Shown here: positions 1-9,029 of the stretch, in pieces
Numbering within the stretch: the first letter of the stretch is position 1
Layout: the number at the start of each line of letters is the position of its first letter
DNA from: Symbiodinium natans
Taxonomy: Eukaryota; Sar; Dinophyceae; Suessiales; Symbiodiniaceae
Assembly: GCA_905221605.1 (NCBI GenBank)
Contig: CAJNDS010002236.1
Coordinates: forward strand, 248,001 to 312,000
Reading direction: 5' to 3'
DNA: 64,000 nucleotides
Program-made: the position numbers and the translations under genes
The notes under the pieces: model-generated
Database searches by the model: none
What the model was told of the DNA's origin: nothing
Seen by the model: only the letters and a program-made list of their open reading frames with translations

Positions 1-1
1 A

Positions 2-3000
2 GCCGATGATACAGAGAGGCATGCAAAGAAAGTGGCCCGAGCGGGAGCTTTGGAATCACCTGGGGAACATTGCTATCAGGAGGGAGATGAGATCATTGGT
101 CTAGTGCGCTGCATCAATGGGTATGGAGCCTTTTTGGACCATGGTGATATGAATGTATTGGTTCCTGCAGAAGGGAACAATGTACATCAGTTCAAATTTG
201 GTGATACTGTCAATGGAACAGTGAAACGAGTGGAAGATGATGGTACCATAATCTTGGACACCTTTCTGGTTTTGGAAGAGGACGAGGAGGATTCCTCTTC
301 GACGCTGCGCAAATGGAAAGACAGCGGCTGGGGTACATGGTGGACAGGCTCATGGCAGACTGGTCAATGGTACAAAGGTTCCGATGGTCAATGGGACTGG
401 AAGTCGGAAGAACAGCAGTCTCGCGAGTGGTTTGCCGAGTCAAAAGCATCCTCTAAGGAACAAGAGGAGGCTGAGCAGAAGCAGCTCTATGGAGAAAAGA
501 TCTATCGAAATCTCCTGGAAGATGAAACAATAGATAATGACTATGTGGGCAAAATCACGGGGATGTTGCTGAGTCGTCCAATGGACGTGATTGTGGAGTG
601 TATCGCAGATCATACATTCCTGAACGTTGAGGCTCGGAGCGCATACAACATCTTGCTAAGTGATGGTTGGAAGCCTGAGGAGACAGAACGTGCAGGTTTG
701 GAAAAAACAACCACTTTTTCCCGGAAGCAGTACCACAACGCGCTCTACGAACTGGCACGCAAGAAAAGAAGATTTAGTGGACCAGTCGTGGGTGAAGCGG
801 TGGCAATTTTGCTGAGCAAAGGGAAAGATGAGCTTTGGAACGAGCTGTGGTTGGACACCAAGCGATTTCTGCAAGAGCTTGATGGTGCAATCGAGGAGAT
901 GAGTAAGAGGGAAAACAGGCCAATGGAAGCCTACATGGATCCTGATCAGTACAAAAAGGTTCACACGACTCCGAAGACTGTGTCACCTGGATACAGCAAG
1001 CTGTGCAGGTTCTTCAATCAAGGGAGGTGTCGAAATGGAGATGGGTGTTCCTATGAACATCGTCGTTATGGTGAAGGGTGGCCTGAAGGAGAGCCAACTG
1101 AGCCAAGGAACAGCCAAAAAACTGGTGACGAGGATGGGGACATCGGTGGCCCTCCAACTGATGAAGGTACAGTGGATGGGGTGCAGCAGGAGCGGGAGGA
1201 TTCGGCCTTCCGTGCCCAGTACAACTATGGCAAAGGGACATCAAAAGGTGAGCCTACGCTGGGTGAAACGAAGAAACGGCTGTGTCTGTATTACAATCAA
1301 GGTGGTTGTAAATATGGGACTGCGTGCAGGTATCTCCACGACGATGACATGGCATTGGAAGGGACTTGGGAGCCTGGCAAATCTTGGGACAATGCTTCCA
1401 GGAAGGCACTAAGGGACGCGGGGTTCCACCATTGCTGTTTCGACTACTATCTCAAAGGGAGATGTCGTGTGCGATTTGGCTGCAAGTATTCTCACGAAGA
1501 AATGTCTGAAGACCGGCTGACCCAGTTGAAGCATCTGGTGAATGTGGCAAACCATGTGTCATTTCAAAGGGGAAGGGGATTGGAGATTCCCGACAGGAAC
1601 GCCTTTCAACCACCGGTAAGTGGGGGAGCAGAATCTTCGTCCTCCTCGGCACCAAAAGCGCTGCAAATGACCAATGTGTCACAAAAAGATGGTGAAAAGG
1701 GTATTCTGGATGAAGAAGAAGCTGATGAACAAAAGAATTCGGTGGCTGAGTCCACTGGTACTCTGCTTCAAGATCCAGAAGAGCCAATTGAAAATTGGAT
1801 GGCTCGCAATAAACACCTTTGGGTGTATACCCCTCATGTAAGTGAGGTGATGATTACTCTTGGTGTGAACACCGTGTCCGACCTGCAGGAGTTCATCTTT
1901 GTGGAAGATCTGCTTGAAAAAGGGATCAACAAGGTGACAGCATGCAAAATCCTACGATTGGTGGGAGGCGTCCGATATCGACCGGAGGGACCGGAAAAAG
2001 CAGTTCCTTCCGATGCATCTGTACGGGTACAACAATCTTCTGGAAGCAAGGAAGCTGGAAGAGAGGCGGTGAGAACCCTCACTCAGATGCGTGAAGCTGA
2101 AGGCTCCGGTGCAAAAACGATGCCGAGAGGCTCCTATCGGGAGCTTTTTGATAAGGTCAAGTACCGTGACGCTTGGACGCTTGCGCAGAGGTCTCCACTG
2201 TGCGTACAGAAGCTGAAGTTGGTGGGAGTTGGAATGCCACCGGTGAACCCACCAACAAAAAAGTATCGGTCAATATCAAACCCTGTGAAAAGGGGAAGGC
2301 CCTTGCTGGACAAAAAACAGGTGCGACAGGTGCCACGCTCTCGTTCACAGCGACGAGCGCAACCGGCGGAAGTGGTGGAGAAACCAAAACCACTGGAACT
2401 GAAGCCTCGTGGTGGGTTGTCGTATCGGTTCAGCAGAGCGTGGGCAGATGTGGTGGACGATGATGATCAGGCGGAGGCTTTGGTTTCTTACGCCGATTCC
2501 TCAAGCGATTCAAGCGAGGAAGAGACCAATGCTGTGCAACGCATGCGGGAAATCCTTTTGCAAGAAAGGGATTCACAGAGAACTGCGATTCGTGGCAATG
2601 TTCCGATGGGTGGTTCTTCCGGCCCCAATGACGGGCAGAAAAAATCGGTTCACCTTGGCGAAGAACGCGACAAAGCGTCGCGGGGGGAGACCCGCCAAGA
2701 AGTGACTTCTCAAGTTTTTTCGCTGCCACAACCTTCTCGTCCTGAACAGTCTCAAAAAAGAGCAAGGGATGGCTCAGTTATAGTGGGTTCGCTGGCGGTG
2801 GGCTCCACGGATGAGGTTTTACCTGGGCAAAGTGTTGCTGGACAGGTGAATGTATCTGAAGGCGCTCAAGTTCTTCCTGGGCAAAAAGTGGCTGGACAGG
2901 AGACGGCGCTGGAAGGAGCAGTTCAAATTCTTGGCGAAGAGACTGACCAAAACGAAGGAGAAGGTGGGAGCAATGAACTCCGTGGTGATGGTGCGAAGAC

Positions 3001-4894
3001 ATTGGATGTTCGTCCGGTGAAGAACGTTCCTCAGCAATTGCTTGTTAAAGGTCTTCTGAATCGGATTTATTGGAAGGTTGCTGTCGGCAAGTTACCTGTG
3101 GAGCACAAGGACTATCAGAAGGGATCCAATAAAATGGATCGAAACTTGGTTATTAGCATGTCATCTGAAGGTGCAAGCGAACAGGATTTGAACCTGGCAT
3201 TGGAAGATGATACTGATCAGAGAATGGATGATGGTGCATTGGTGGTCATGGTATATGACCCTGGTACACTGATTCAGTCGGCGACAACTATGTGGGTTAT
3301 GCGTCGTGGGTTGGCAGATCGTGCTCTCTGGTCGGCAATAGCGACTGCGCGGGGAGTGTGTGCTGAAATGGTTCAAGTGGATGAACTGAATGCCCAGTTG
3401 AATACTGGGAGACTCCTTTTTGAAAGGAGAGATCAAGGACACTACGGTGATTTGCATCATTCGTTCCATGAAGATCCGTGCTTGCCGGTGGTGGGAAATT
3501 ATCCTCTTTCGGTGATGGGTGCACTGCTTTCTCCTGGCCTGGAAAAAGAATTCAGAAATACTGAAAAGTTTGGAACTGCTATGGAGGCAATAGCCTATGA
3601 TTGGAGTCGCAGTCCAGGCATGGAAGTTCATGTGGAACTTATGGCAAGGGTAGCCAATCTGGTCGCTCCATTCCTTAGACTAGGAGGCCAAGGGACAGTG
3701 GTGAATTCCGAATTTCTCTGGCAGCACGGGAGGGACCAAATGATGGAGTTCCTTCAGGCGGCGACCTGCGCTGATCAATTGGAGGTTCTCTGGAGAAGAA
3801 TGGACGACGATGCTGATGAGGAAGTGGATCCTACAGGAATGGTGCTGGAGATCCCCGATCAACAAGATGCGGTACTAGATCAAGGGAACAATGAATCCCT
3901 TATTCCCATTGAAGATGCTGGAGGTGAGACACTTGGTGACACTGGAAGGGATGGCAAAGCGCCAGAAGTCTCTCCGGAAGAGGAGACATCCAGTGGGTCG
4001 TCAAGACTGGCGGGCACAAGGATTTTCTTGTGGTCAGTGTACTCTCGCGTTGCTTCCAATTTCTCTACGCAGGACCGCACTACTGGTAAGATCTTTGACA
4101 GCACAAAGGGGTATCCTGGTGAAGGACCAAACAATGGTGACAATCCTTCCTCTAAGAGGAACTTACCCTGGATCTCTGAAGACTACCTCGACGAAGTGGT
4201 GTCAAAAAAGATGGAAAGGTCTTCAGATATGGATGGGTTGGATGGGTTTGTTCCGGGAAGTGAGGGATCGTTGGAAAAGGTAGAGGTGGAGAATGTTACT
4301 GCCTCTAAAATTCTTATGGCTCTTTGGAAAAAGGGATATAGAGCTGGGTATAAGAGGTTGTGTCGTTTGAACGTATCTGGATGCAAGGTTGGAGCAATGA
4401 AGCATCCAATCAAAAGGGTGCAGAAGATCGGCACTAGGAAAGCCTTCATGAAGAAGTTCAATGTTTTTGGATCGTCTCAGCGTGGCTCAGGAGCTGGCGG
4501 AAAACCAATCATGAAGGTGGTAGGACCAAGGCCAGGTTTTCCAGCTGTACTCCAAGCATCAAATACTGATAGCACCTGGGGTGAAGGGAGCAGTTCTCAG
4601 GCCCATGACAATGTTCATGTAGAGCAGAATCGCCCTATGGACCGGTTCGAGGCGGAGCGTTTGGAGAAGAGGAAGAAAGGCTTCTGCTATTGGTTCAGTA
4701 AGGGAAAAGATCGCTGCAAATTTGGTGAAGACTGCAAATTCATCCATTCAGAAGATGATGTGGTGCTGCATTCGTATTGGTGCAAATACTATGTGGCGGG
4801 GAGACCCTGTTTCGCTGGAAAGAAGTGTGCGTTCTCGCATGATGCAACTGGTGTGAGGTGCATTTGCTCAGTCTGGGAAGTGTCGTTATGGTGA
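2..4894 (+). CDS. Multi-CCCH zinc-finger protein with S1/OB-like region (5' end outside window)
   Basis: The frame is open to the left edge, so the true start is outside; the first candidate start inside is a GTG at 32, which is not convincing. Numbering from that GTG, residues about 18-80 look like an S1/cold-shock OB fold (GDEIIGLVRCINGYGAF, then a GDTVNGTVKRVEDDG-type strand). A tryptophan-rich stretch follows at about 93-125. CCCH fingers of the Cx7-9Cx5Cx3H type begin near residues 325, 418, 468, 1552 and 1584. The long middle is acidic, serine-rich and unrecognised. CCCH fingers usually bind RNA, so an RNA-related role is inferred. More than 1,600 codons without an intron is notable beside the exon-fragmented genes further right. 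The frame ends at a TGA inside a sixth finger; see the next entry. Confidence 0.75.
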   Translation, partial: ADDTERHAKKVARAGALESPGEHCYQEGDEIIGLVRCINGYGAFLDHGDMNVLVPAEGNNVHQFKFGDTVNGTVKRVEDDGTIILDTFLVLEEDEEDSSSTLRKWKDSGWGTWWTGSWQTGQWYKGSDGQWDWKSEEQQSREWFAESKASSKEQEEAEQKQLYGEKIYRNLLEDETIDNDYVGKITGMLLSRPMDVIVECIADHTFLNVEARSAYNILLSDGWKPEETERAGLEKTTTFSRKQYHNALYELARKKRRFSGPVVGEAVAILLSKGKDELWNELWLDTKRFLQELDGAIEEMSKRENRPMEAYMDPDQYKKVHTTPKTVSPGYSKLCRFFNQGRCRNGDGCSYEHRRYGEGWPEGEPTEPRNSQKTGDEDGDIGGPPTDEGTVDGVQQEREDSAFRAQYNYGKGTSKGEPTLGETKKRLCLYYNQGGCKYGTACRYLHDDDMALEGTWEPGKSWDNASRKALRDAGFHHCCFDYYLKGRCRVRFGCKYSHEEMSEDRLTQLKHLVNVANHVSFQRGRGLEIPDRNAFQPPVSGGAESSSSSAPKALQMTNVSQKDGEKGILDEEEADEQKNSVAESTGTLLQDPEEPIENWMARNKHLWVYTPHVSEVMITLGVNTVSDLQEFIFVEDLLEKGINKVTACKILRLVGGVRYRPEGPEKAVPSDASVRVQQSSGSKEAGREAVRTLTQMREAEGSGAKTMPRGSYRELFDKVKYRDAWTLAQRSPLCVQKLKLVGVGMPPVNPPTKKYRSISNPVKRGRPLLDKKQVRQVPRSRSQRRAQPAEVVEKPKPLELKPRGGLSYRFSRAWADVVDDDDQAEALVSYADSSSDSSEEETNAVQRMREILLQERDSQRTAIRGNVPMGGSSGPNDGQKKSVHLGEERDKASRGETRQEVTSQVFSLPQPSRPEQSQKRARDGSVIVGSLAVGSTDEVLPGQSVAGQVNVSEGAQVLPGQKVAGQETALEGAVQILGEETDQNEGEGGSNELRGDGAKTLDVRPVKNVPQQLLVKGLLNRIYWKVAVGKLPVEHKDYQKGSNKMDRNLVISMSSEGASEQDLNLALEDDTDQRMDDGALVVMVYDPGTLIQSATTMWVMRRGLADRALWSAIATARGVCAEMVQVDELNAQLNTGRLLFERRDQGHYGDLHHSFHEDPCLPVVGNYPLSVMGALLSPGLEKEFRNTEKFGTAMEAIAYDWSRSPGMEVHVELMARVANLVAPFLRLGGQGTVVNSEFLWQHGRDQMMEFLQAATCADQLEVLWRRMDDDADEEVDPTGMVLEIPDQQDAVLDQGNNESLIPIEDAGGETLGDTGRDGKAPEVSPEEETSSGSSRLAGTRIFLWSVYSRVASNFSTQDRTTGKIFDSTKGYPGEGPNNGDNPSSKRNLPWISEDYLDEVVSKKMERSSDMDGLDGFVPGSEGSLEKVEVENVTASKILMALWKKGYRAGYKRLCRLNVSGCKVGAMKHPIKRVQKIGTRKAFMKKFNVFGSSQRGSGAGGKPIMKVVGPRPGFPAVLQASNTDSTWGEGSSSQAHDNVHVEQNRPMDRFEAERLEKRKKGFCYWFSKGKDRCKFGEDCKFIHSEDDVVLHSYWCKYYVAGRPCFAGKKCAFSHDATGVRCICSVWEVSLW

Positions 4895-5918
4895 CAGGTG
4901 TGTTTTTGAGCATGGTGATCCGCTGAATGAACAGAGGCCAAGGTCTCCAAGGACGCCCCCAAGGGATGGTCCAAGGAGAAGTTCTGGTGCAAAAGGTGGG
5001 GAAAAGGAGATCTCTCCTGAACAGTTCGATGATGGTGAGGAGTATTCCATGACTTATGACGATGACAACAAAATGTCGGAACTGTTGATGGAAGCGATTT
5101 CATTTCTGTCCAATGGCAAAACAGATTTGGCTCGAGCAGAGGCGGACCCATTGTTCAAACTCCTGACGTTCAATGGAGATACTGACCAGATGGATAGAGA
5201 ATGGGTTTCGTGGACCACCGATATGTTGTCCGTGCTGGAACTTCACGAAGTAGTGAAGTCGTATGAGGTTTCGCTCGAGGAGGTGGAAGAATGGGTCAAT
5301 GACCTGAGGATATGGTTCGAGCGAGCCAACGTGGAAGAAGAAAAAGATCCCAAAAGGGGCAAGAAGAGGTCCCTAGAAAGGGAGTCCAGCAAGGATATTC
5401 CTGCCGAAAAGGAGGTGGTTGAGACTTCTGAGACGGAGGTTGCCGTTGAGGAGGAGGCAAAAAAGGTTAAAAAGAAGAGGAAAACTGCAGTTATCGAAGA
5501 TCCTTACACTCTCCTGGTTCCAAAGCCGAAGAAGATGCCGGCGACCATTGAGAAGAGTGGATCATCATCCAATGCGGCGGTTTCTGCAGGGGAAAAAGCC
5601 TCGAAAATGCGCACAAAGTCAAACGTCGGTGGAAAGGCGAAGAAGAAGGAGAAAAGTCAGAGTCCCAAAAAGGGAGAGGTGGTGGTGGTGAAAGGTCCTG
5701 AGGAAAAGGATCGTCCTTCTGATGTGGATGCGCAAGCGTCTACAGCTGTGAGTGCAGAGCTGGGTCAATCTTGCCAAGCGATTGAGGACGCAAAGAGAGA
5801 AGGATTGGTATCCTCAATTCAAAGGTGTGTGCAGGATCCTGTTCTTGCAGTTTCGGACCTGGAGTATATTCTGCTGCAACTTCACCTCAGTATTGCAAAC
5901 CATCGGAAGAAGAAGTGA
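4857..5918 (+). CDS. Continuation of the CCCH gene in the next frame (finger 6 and lysine-rich tail)
   Basis: This frame opens directly after a TGA at 4854-4856 and supplies the rest of a sixth CCCH finger: cysteines at 4881 and 4899 and a histidine at 4911, completing a first cysteine at 4859 that lies in the upstream frame. It runs on through a proline/arginine-rich linker, an acidic helical stretch (from the ATG at 5049) and a lysine-rich tail to a TGA at 5916. An intron cannot bridge the two frames because they abut. A one-base deletion or two-base insertion near 4860 is the simplest cause: sequencing error, allelic break or pseudogenisation. If the frame is truly broken, the ATG at 5049 could begin a separate 289-residue protein. 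Confidence 0.6.
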   Translation, partial: GAFAQSGKCRYGDRCVFEHGDPLNEQRPRSPRTPPRDGPRRSSGAKGGEKEISPEQFDDGEEYSMTYDDDNKMSELLMEAISFLSNGKTDLARAEADPLFKLLTFNGDTDQMDREWVSWTTDMLSVLELHEVVKSYEVSLEEVEEWVNDLRIWFERANVEEEKDPKRGKKRSLERESSKDIPAEKEVVETSETEVAVEEEAKKVKKKRKTAVIEDPYTLLVPKPKKMPATIEKSGSSSNAAVSAGEKASKMRTKSNVGGKAKKKEKSQSPKKGEVVVVKGPEEKDRPSDVDAQASTAVSAELGQSCQAIEDAKREGLVSSIQRCVQDPVLAVSDLEYILLQLHLSIANHRKKK

Positions 5919-6261
5919 CTGGATGGTATGGATGAAGGGATGGTTTTTCTCTTTCTGGAGACAGGTGCGCTGGATCGGCCAATGTGCTGAAAATGTGGTG
6001 GTTACTATTAAGGGTATGGAAATCCCTGATAGTAGAAGTTAGTAGCTTTTCACGTAGCGAAGACCACGGTTTGTGGTGAAGAAGGCCGAAGAGTCTTCAA
6101 TGATAAGAGGATCAAGGTGGAAAAAAAGATTCTCTATGGTTAGTGGATTCAGCCAATGTGCTATAATTTCGTCCTGGTAGACGTAAAACCATATTGTGCA
6201 TTTCAAGCAGCTGGCTGCTGCCCTAATGGCAGTTTTTGGCCAAAGATCTGCACCTCCAATG

Positions 6262-6283
6262 TGTCCTAGGAAATCCTAGGACA
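6262..6283. repeat. Perfect palindrome, 10-bp arms with AA spacer
   Basis: TGTCCTAGGA, AA, TCCTAGGACA. It lies about 340 bp after the stop of the CCCH gene, in its presumed 3' flank. The segment 5919-6577 otherwise contains no supported gene. The hairpin could mark RNA 3'-end formation or the end of a small element; nothing else decides. Confidence 0.5.
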
Positions 6284-6365
6284 GGGGGAGTGCGGAGCTG
6301 CAACTGGTATTGTAGAAAAGAGTTAGTGTTGAGAGTTGGAAGGGTTAATGAACCCGGAAAACATG

Positions 6366-6376
6366 TTTGGCTCAAG
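6366..6376 (+). other. Possible relic of the dinoflagellate spliced leader 3' end
   Basis: TTTGGCTCAAG is an 11-base match to the 3' end of the conserved 22-nt dinoflagellate spliced leader. The bases further upstream match poorly. Relic leaders occur in genes that returned to the genome from mRNA. With only 11 bases, chance is a real alternative. Confidence 0.2.
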
Positions 6377-6577
6377 ATGGGCTTGAACAGAAAGCCACAA
6401 GTTCAAAAAGTAGTGCCTGGGTTCTTAGGGTTTGGTAAGGGTGTGGATTCCTTCCCCCTTTCCTTCCCCCCTGGGTTGCTCTTATCCGTGTTCTCGTTTG
6501 TTTCTTGGTTCGATCTGGGGAATATAGGTTCAGGGCGATTAGGGGAGTTGATTTCCTTCCTTGGTTGTCCCCCCGTA

Positions 6578-6665
6578 CCCTAAACCCCAAACCCCAAACC
6601 CTAAACCCTAACCCCTAAACCCTAAACCCTAAACCCCAAACCCTAAACCCTAAGCCCTAAACCCC
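6578..6665. repeat. CCCTAAA telomere-like tract
   Basis: About a dozen units of CCCTAAA with CCCCAAA variants. It borders the coding-like island that follows; a matching tract in the opposite orientation lies on the other side of the island. Confidence 0.9.
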
Positions 6666-6668
6666 AAT

Positions 6669-6750
6669 GAGTTGCGACCAAAGTGCAGCCTTTTTGGTCT
6701 CTGGCCCTCCGAGGAGCTCGAGCTGCGCCTTCCGATGCTCCGCCTCGCGG
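6669..6750 (-). CDS. Coding-like island (exon fragment)
   Basis: On the minus strand the frame reads REAEHRKAQLELLGG and continues PETKKAALWSQL with GC-rich third positions, charged and helical in character. An AG|G acceptor (GAG|GCG) lies at its start. It is closed by a stop only where the telomere-like repeat begins. The gene is not recognised. This is the leftmost minus-strand coding signal, just right of the plus-strand CCCH gene. Confidence 0.45.
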
Positions 6751-6900
6751 GTTTAGGGGTTTAGGATTTAGGGTATTTAGGGTTTGGCGTTTAGGGTTTA
6801 GGATTTAGGGTTTGGGGTTTAGGGTTTAGGATTTAGGGTGTGGGGTTTAGGGTTTGTGGCTTGCGGTTTAGGGTTTCGGGTTTAGGGTCTATGGCATATA
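6751..6900. repeat. Degenerate TTTAGGG tract
   Basis: Telomere-like units with many variants (TTTAGGA, TTTGGGG, TTTGGCG). It is oriented opposite to the tract at 6578-6665. Decayed, longer-spaced units continue to about 7010. Confidence 0.85.
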
Positions 6901-7013
6901 GGACGGAGGGTTTAAGGATTTGGGGGGTTGGAAGATTCAGGGTTCCAGGGTTGAGGTTGAGGGCCTTAGGGGTTTGAGTGGGTTTTGAAGGTGTAGGGGT
7001 GGTTCAGGCTCGT

Positions 7014-7059
7014 AAACCCTAAACCCTAAACCCTAAACCCTGAACCCTAAACCCTAAAC
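7014..7059. repeat. CCCTAAA tract
   Basis: Six to seven CCCTAAA/CCCTGAA units directly left of the next coding-like island. Confidence 0.85.
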
Positions 7060-7071
7060 TAGAGAGTGCAC

Positions 7072-7152
7072 CTGGTGCACGCCTTCCAGCCCTGGGTAGA
7101 GCCGACGGCAAGGGGAGAAATGCAAGGGGCCTCCATCTGCATTTCGAGCCAC
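7072..7152 (-). CDS. Coding-like island (exon fragment)
   Basis: The minus-strand frame reads VARNADGGPLHFSPCRRLYP then GLEGVHQ, ending at a CAG|GTGCAC donor-like site at 7072. The upstream exon limit is uncertain. The product is not recognised. Confidence 0.35.
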
Positions 7153-7249
7153 AGTACTACTCCTAGAGAAGGTACTTCTTATGGAGCACAATGGAAAAAA
7201 GAATTACCCTAAACCGTTGACGTAAGACTCTGGTGTGCACCCAAAACTC

Positions 7250-7480
7250 GGGTTTAGGGTTTAGGGTTTAGAGTTTAGAGTTTATAGCGTTTGGAGTTTA
7301 GAGTTTAGAGTCTAGAGTTTAGAGTGTAGAGTTTAGAGTTTAAGACTTAAGAGTTTAGAGTTTAAGAGTTTGGAGTTTGGAGTGTGGAGCTTAGAGTTTA
7401 GAGTTTTTGGTTTAGGGTTCACAGTTTAGAGTTTAGAGCTTAAAGTTTAGAGTTTAGAGTTTAGAGCTTAGAGTCTACCT
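7250..7480. repeat. TTTAGAG-variant telomere-like tract
   Basis: Repeated TTTAGAG with single-base and length variants, instead of TTTAGGG. It continues in altered form at 7727-7990 after the 69-bp minisatellite. Confidence 0.85.
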
Positions 7481-7486
7481 TGGGGT

Positions 7487-7729
7487 AGGGTTTCATATCT
7501 CGATAATCTCGACGCGCGAGGTTTCGTGACAATTTGTTCTCCTCTGCATTGGGTTCAGGTTTGATGCATCGACCGTCTCGACGCGCGAGGTTTCGTGACA
7601 ATTTTGTTCCTCTCAACGTTGGGCAGGGTTTGATATCTCGACAATCCTGACGCGAAGGTTTCGTGACAATTTTGTTCCTTTCTGTGTGGGGGTAAGGTTT
7701 GATGTATCGACAATCTCGACGTGCGAGGT
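7487..7729. repeat. 69-bp minisatellite, about 3.5 copies
   Basis: The core GACGCGCGAGGTTTCGTGAC recurs at 7511, 7580 and 7649, and a diverged, truncated copy starts at 7718, each exactly 69 bp apart. The last copy runs into a TTTAGGG unit, so the minisatellite is embedded in telomere-like sequence. Confidence 0.85.
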
Positions 7730-7990
7730 TTAGGGTTTAGAGTTTAGAGTTTAGAGTTTAAGAGTTTAAGAGTTTAAGAGTTTAAGAGTTTAAGAGTTTA
7801 AGAGTTTAAGAGTTTAAGAGTTTAAGAGTTTAAGAGTTTAAGAGTTTGGAGTTTGGAGTTCAGAGTTTAAAGTTTAGAGTTTAGAATTCAGAGTTCAGAG
7901 TTTAGAGTTTAAAGTTTAGATTTTTAGAGTTTAGAGTTTAGAGTTTAGGGTTTTTAGGGTTTACAGTTTAAGAGTTTTAGGATGTTAGGG
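7727..7990. repeat. TTTAGAG / GTTTAAGA array
   Basis: Contains an almost pure 8-bp GTTTAAGA array at about 7755-7845, flanked by TTTAGAG units. The 8-mer looks like an expansion of a mutated telomere-like unit. Confidence 0.85.
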
Positions 7991-8092
7991 CTTACAGTTA
8001 AATAGTTTAGTGTTTTGAGTCTAGAGTTTTTCGGTGGGCCAATAGCAGTGTGAGGAATGGGAGATGTACGACTTGTTGTCTGTGCTCGATTG

Positions 8093-8550
8093 TCAAAGAC
8101 GAAAAGAAGTACGATTTGTTGCCGCCAATTTGTGGCCAATTGTCAAAGATGGAAAGAAGTACGATTTGTTGCCACCAGTTTGTGGCCAATTGTCAAAGAT
8201 GGAAAGAAGTACGGTTTGTTGCCACCAGTTTGTGGTTACTTGTCGAAGATGGAAAGAAGTACGATTTGTTGCCACCAGTTTGTGCTTCGCTGATACATCT
8301 TGAGGAAACTTGGCTTGTTTACTTAATTGCAAGGTCTTCGCTGGGTCGAGGGTTAAGAAACGGATGTTGAAGAAACTTGTGTTGCTTACTTAATTGCAAG
8401 GCCTTCGGTGGGTCGGTGGCTGTGTGAGGAATGGTTAGATGTACGATTTGTTGCCACCAGTTTGTGCCCGATTGTGAAAAATGAAAACAAGTACGATTTG
8501 TTGCCACCAGTTCGTGGTTCCTTGTCAAAGATGGAAAGAAGTACGATTTG
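8093..8550. repeat. 50-bp minisatellite, first blocks
   Basis: Four units start at 8109, 8159, 8209 and 8259 and three more at 8440, 8490 and 8540. The consensus begins GTACGATTTGTTGCCACCAG and ends ATGGAAAGAA. The two blocks are separated by an inter-block segment (about 8290-8435) carrying TTACTTAATTGCAAGG-type motifs that recurs at 10465-10540 and 10840-10985. Confidence 0.9.
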
Positions 8551-8670
8551 TGGAATATTACCGGCGAACAACGAAAAAGTCATCATGACAACGAAAGACA
8601 AGATGTCACCTATTGATGTTCGCCGGTTCCCGTTCGATGTCCGCCAGTTGGTTTTCGATGTCCGCCGACA

Positions 8671-8746
8671 GGACGGGACGGGACGGGACGGGACGGGACG
8701 GGACGGGACGGGACGGGACGGGACGGGACGGGACGGGACGGGACGG
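8671..8746. repeat. GGACG pentanucleotide array, about 15 copies
   Basis: A pure 5-bp tandem array, flanked on the left by diverged copies of TTCGATGTCCGCC. The segment on its right (8747-9030) is ordinary sequence with no supported gene. Confidence 0.9.
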
Positions 8747-9029
8747 CGGTCGTTTGTTTTTTGTTTTCTTTTTTTGTGGCGGGCTGTGTGGGTGGGAGTG
8801 GTCAAGCGGTTCTCTAGATTTCTATAGAAAAACCTAGATTTTGTCAATATTTCCGTAGGAAAACAATTATTATTTTCACTGTTGTTGCGGAGGAAAACCA
8901 TGGTTTTCTCAATATTTACAAGGGGCAACCTCTCTTTTGTGTATATTTACATATAGCAACAAGCCTCCATTTTCTCTATATGTCCATAGCAAGACCTTTA
9001 TTTTGTCTATATGTGTAACAAAAATTCAT

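Noticed and set aside
2-5918. Retrotransposon gag/pol polyprotein because of the long intronless frame and zinc fingers
   Set aside because: Fingers are CCCH, not CCHC knuckles; no protease, reverse transcriptase, RNase H or integrase motif is visible and no flanking LTRs were seen.
8385-8930. Protein with RPVPS repeats at the GGACG array
   Set aside because: Translation of a pentamer array; no conserved flanking domain.
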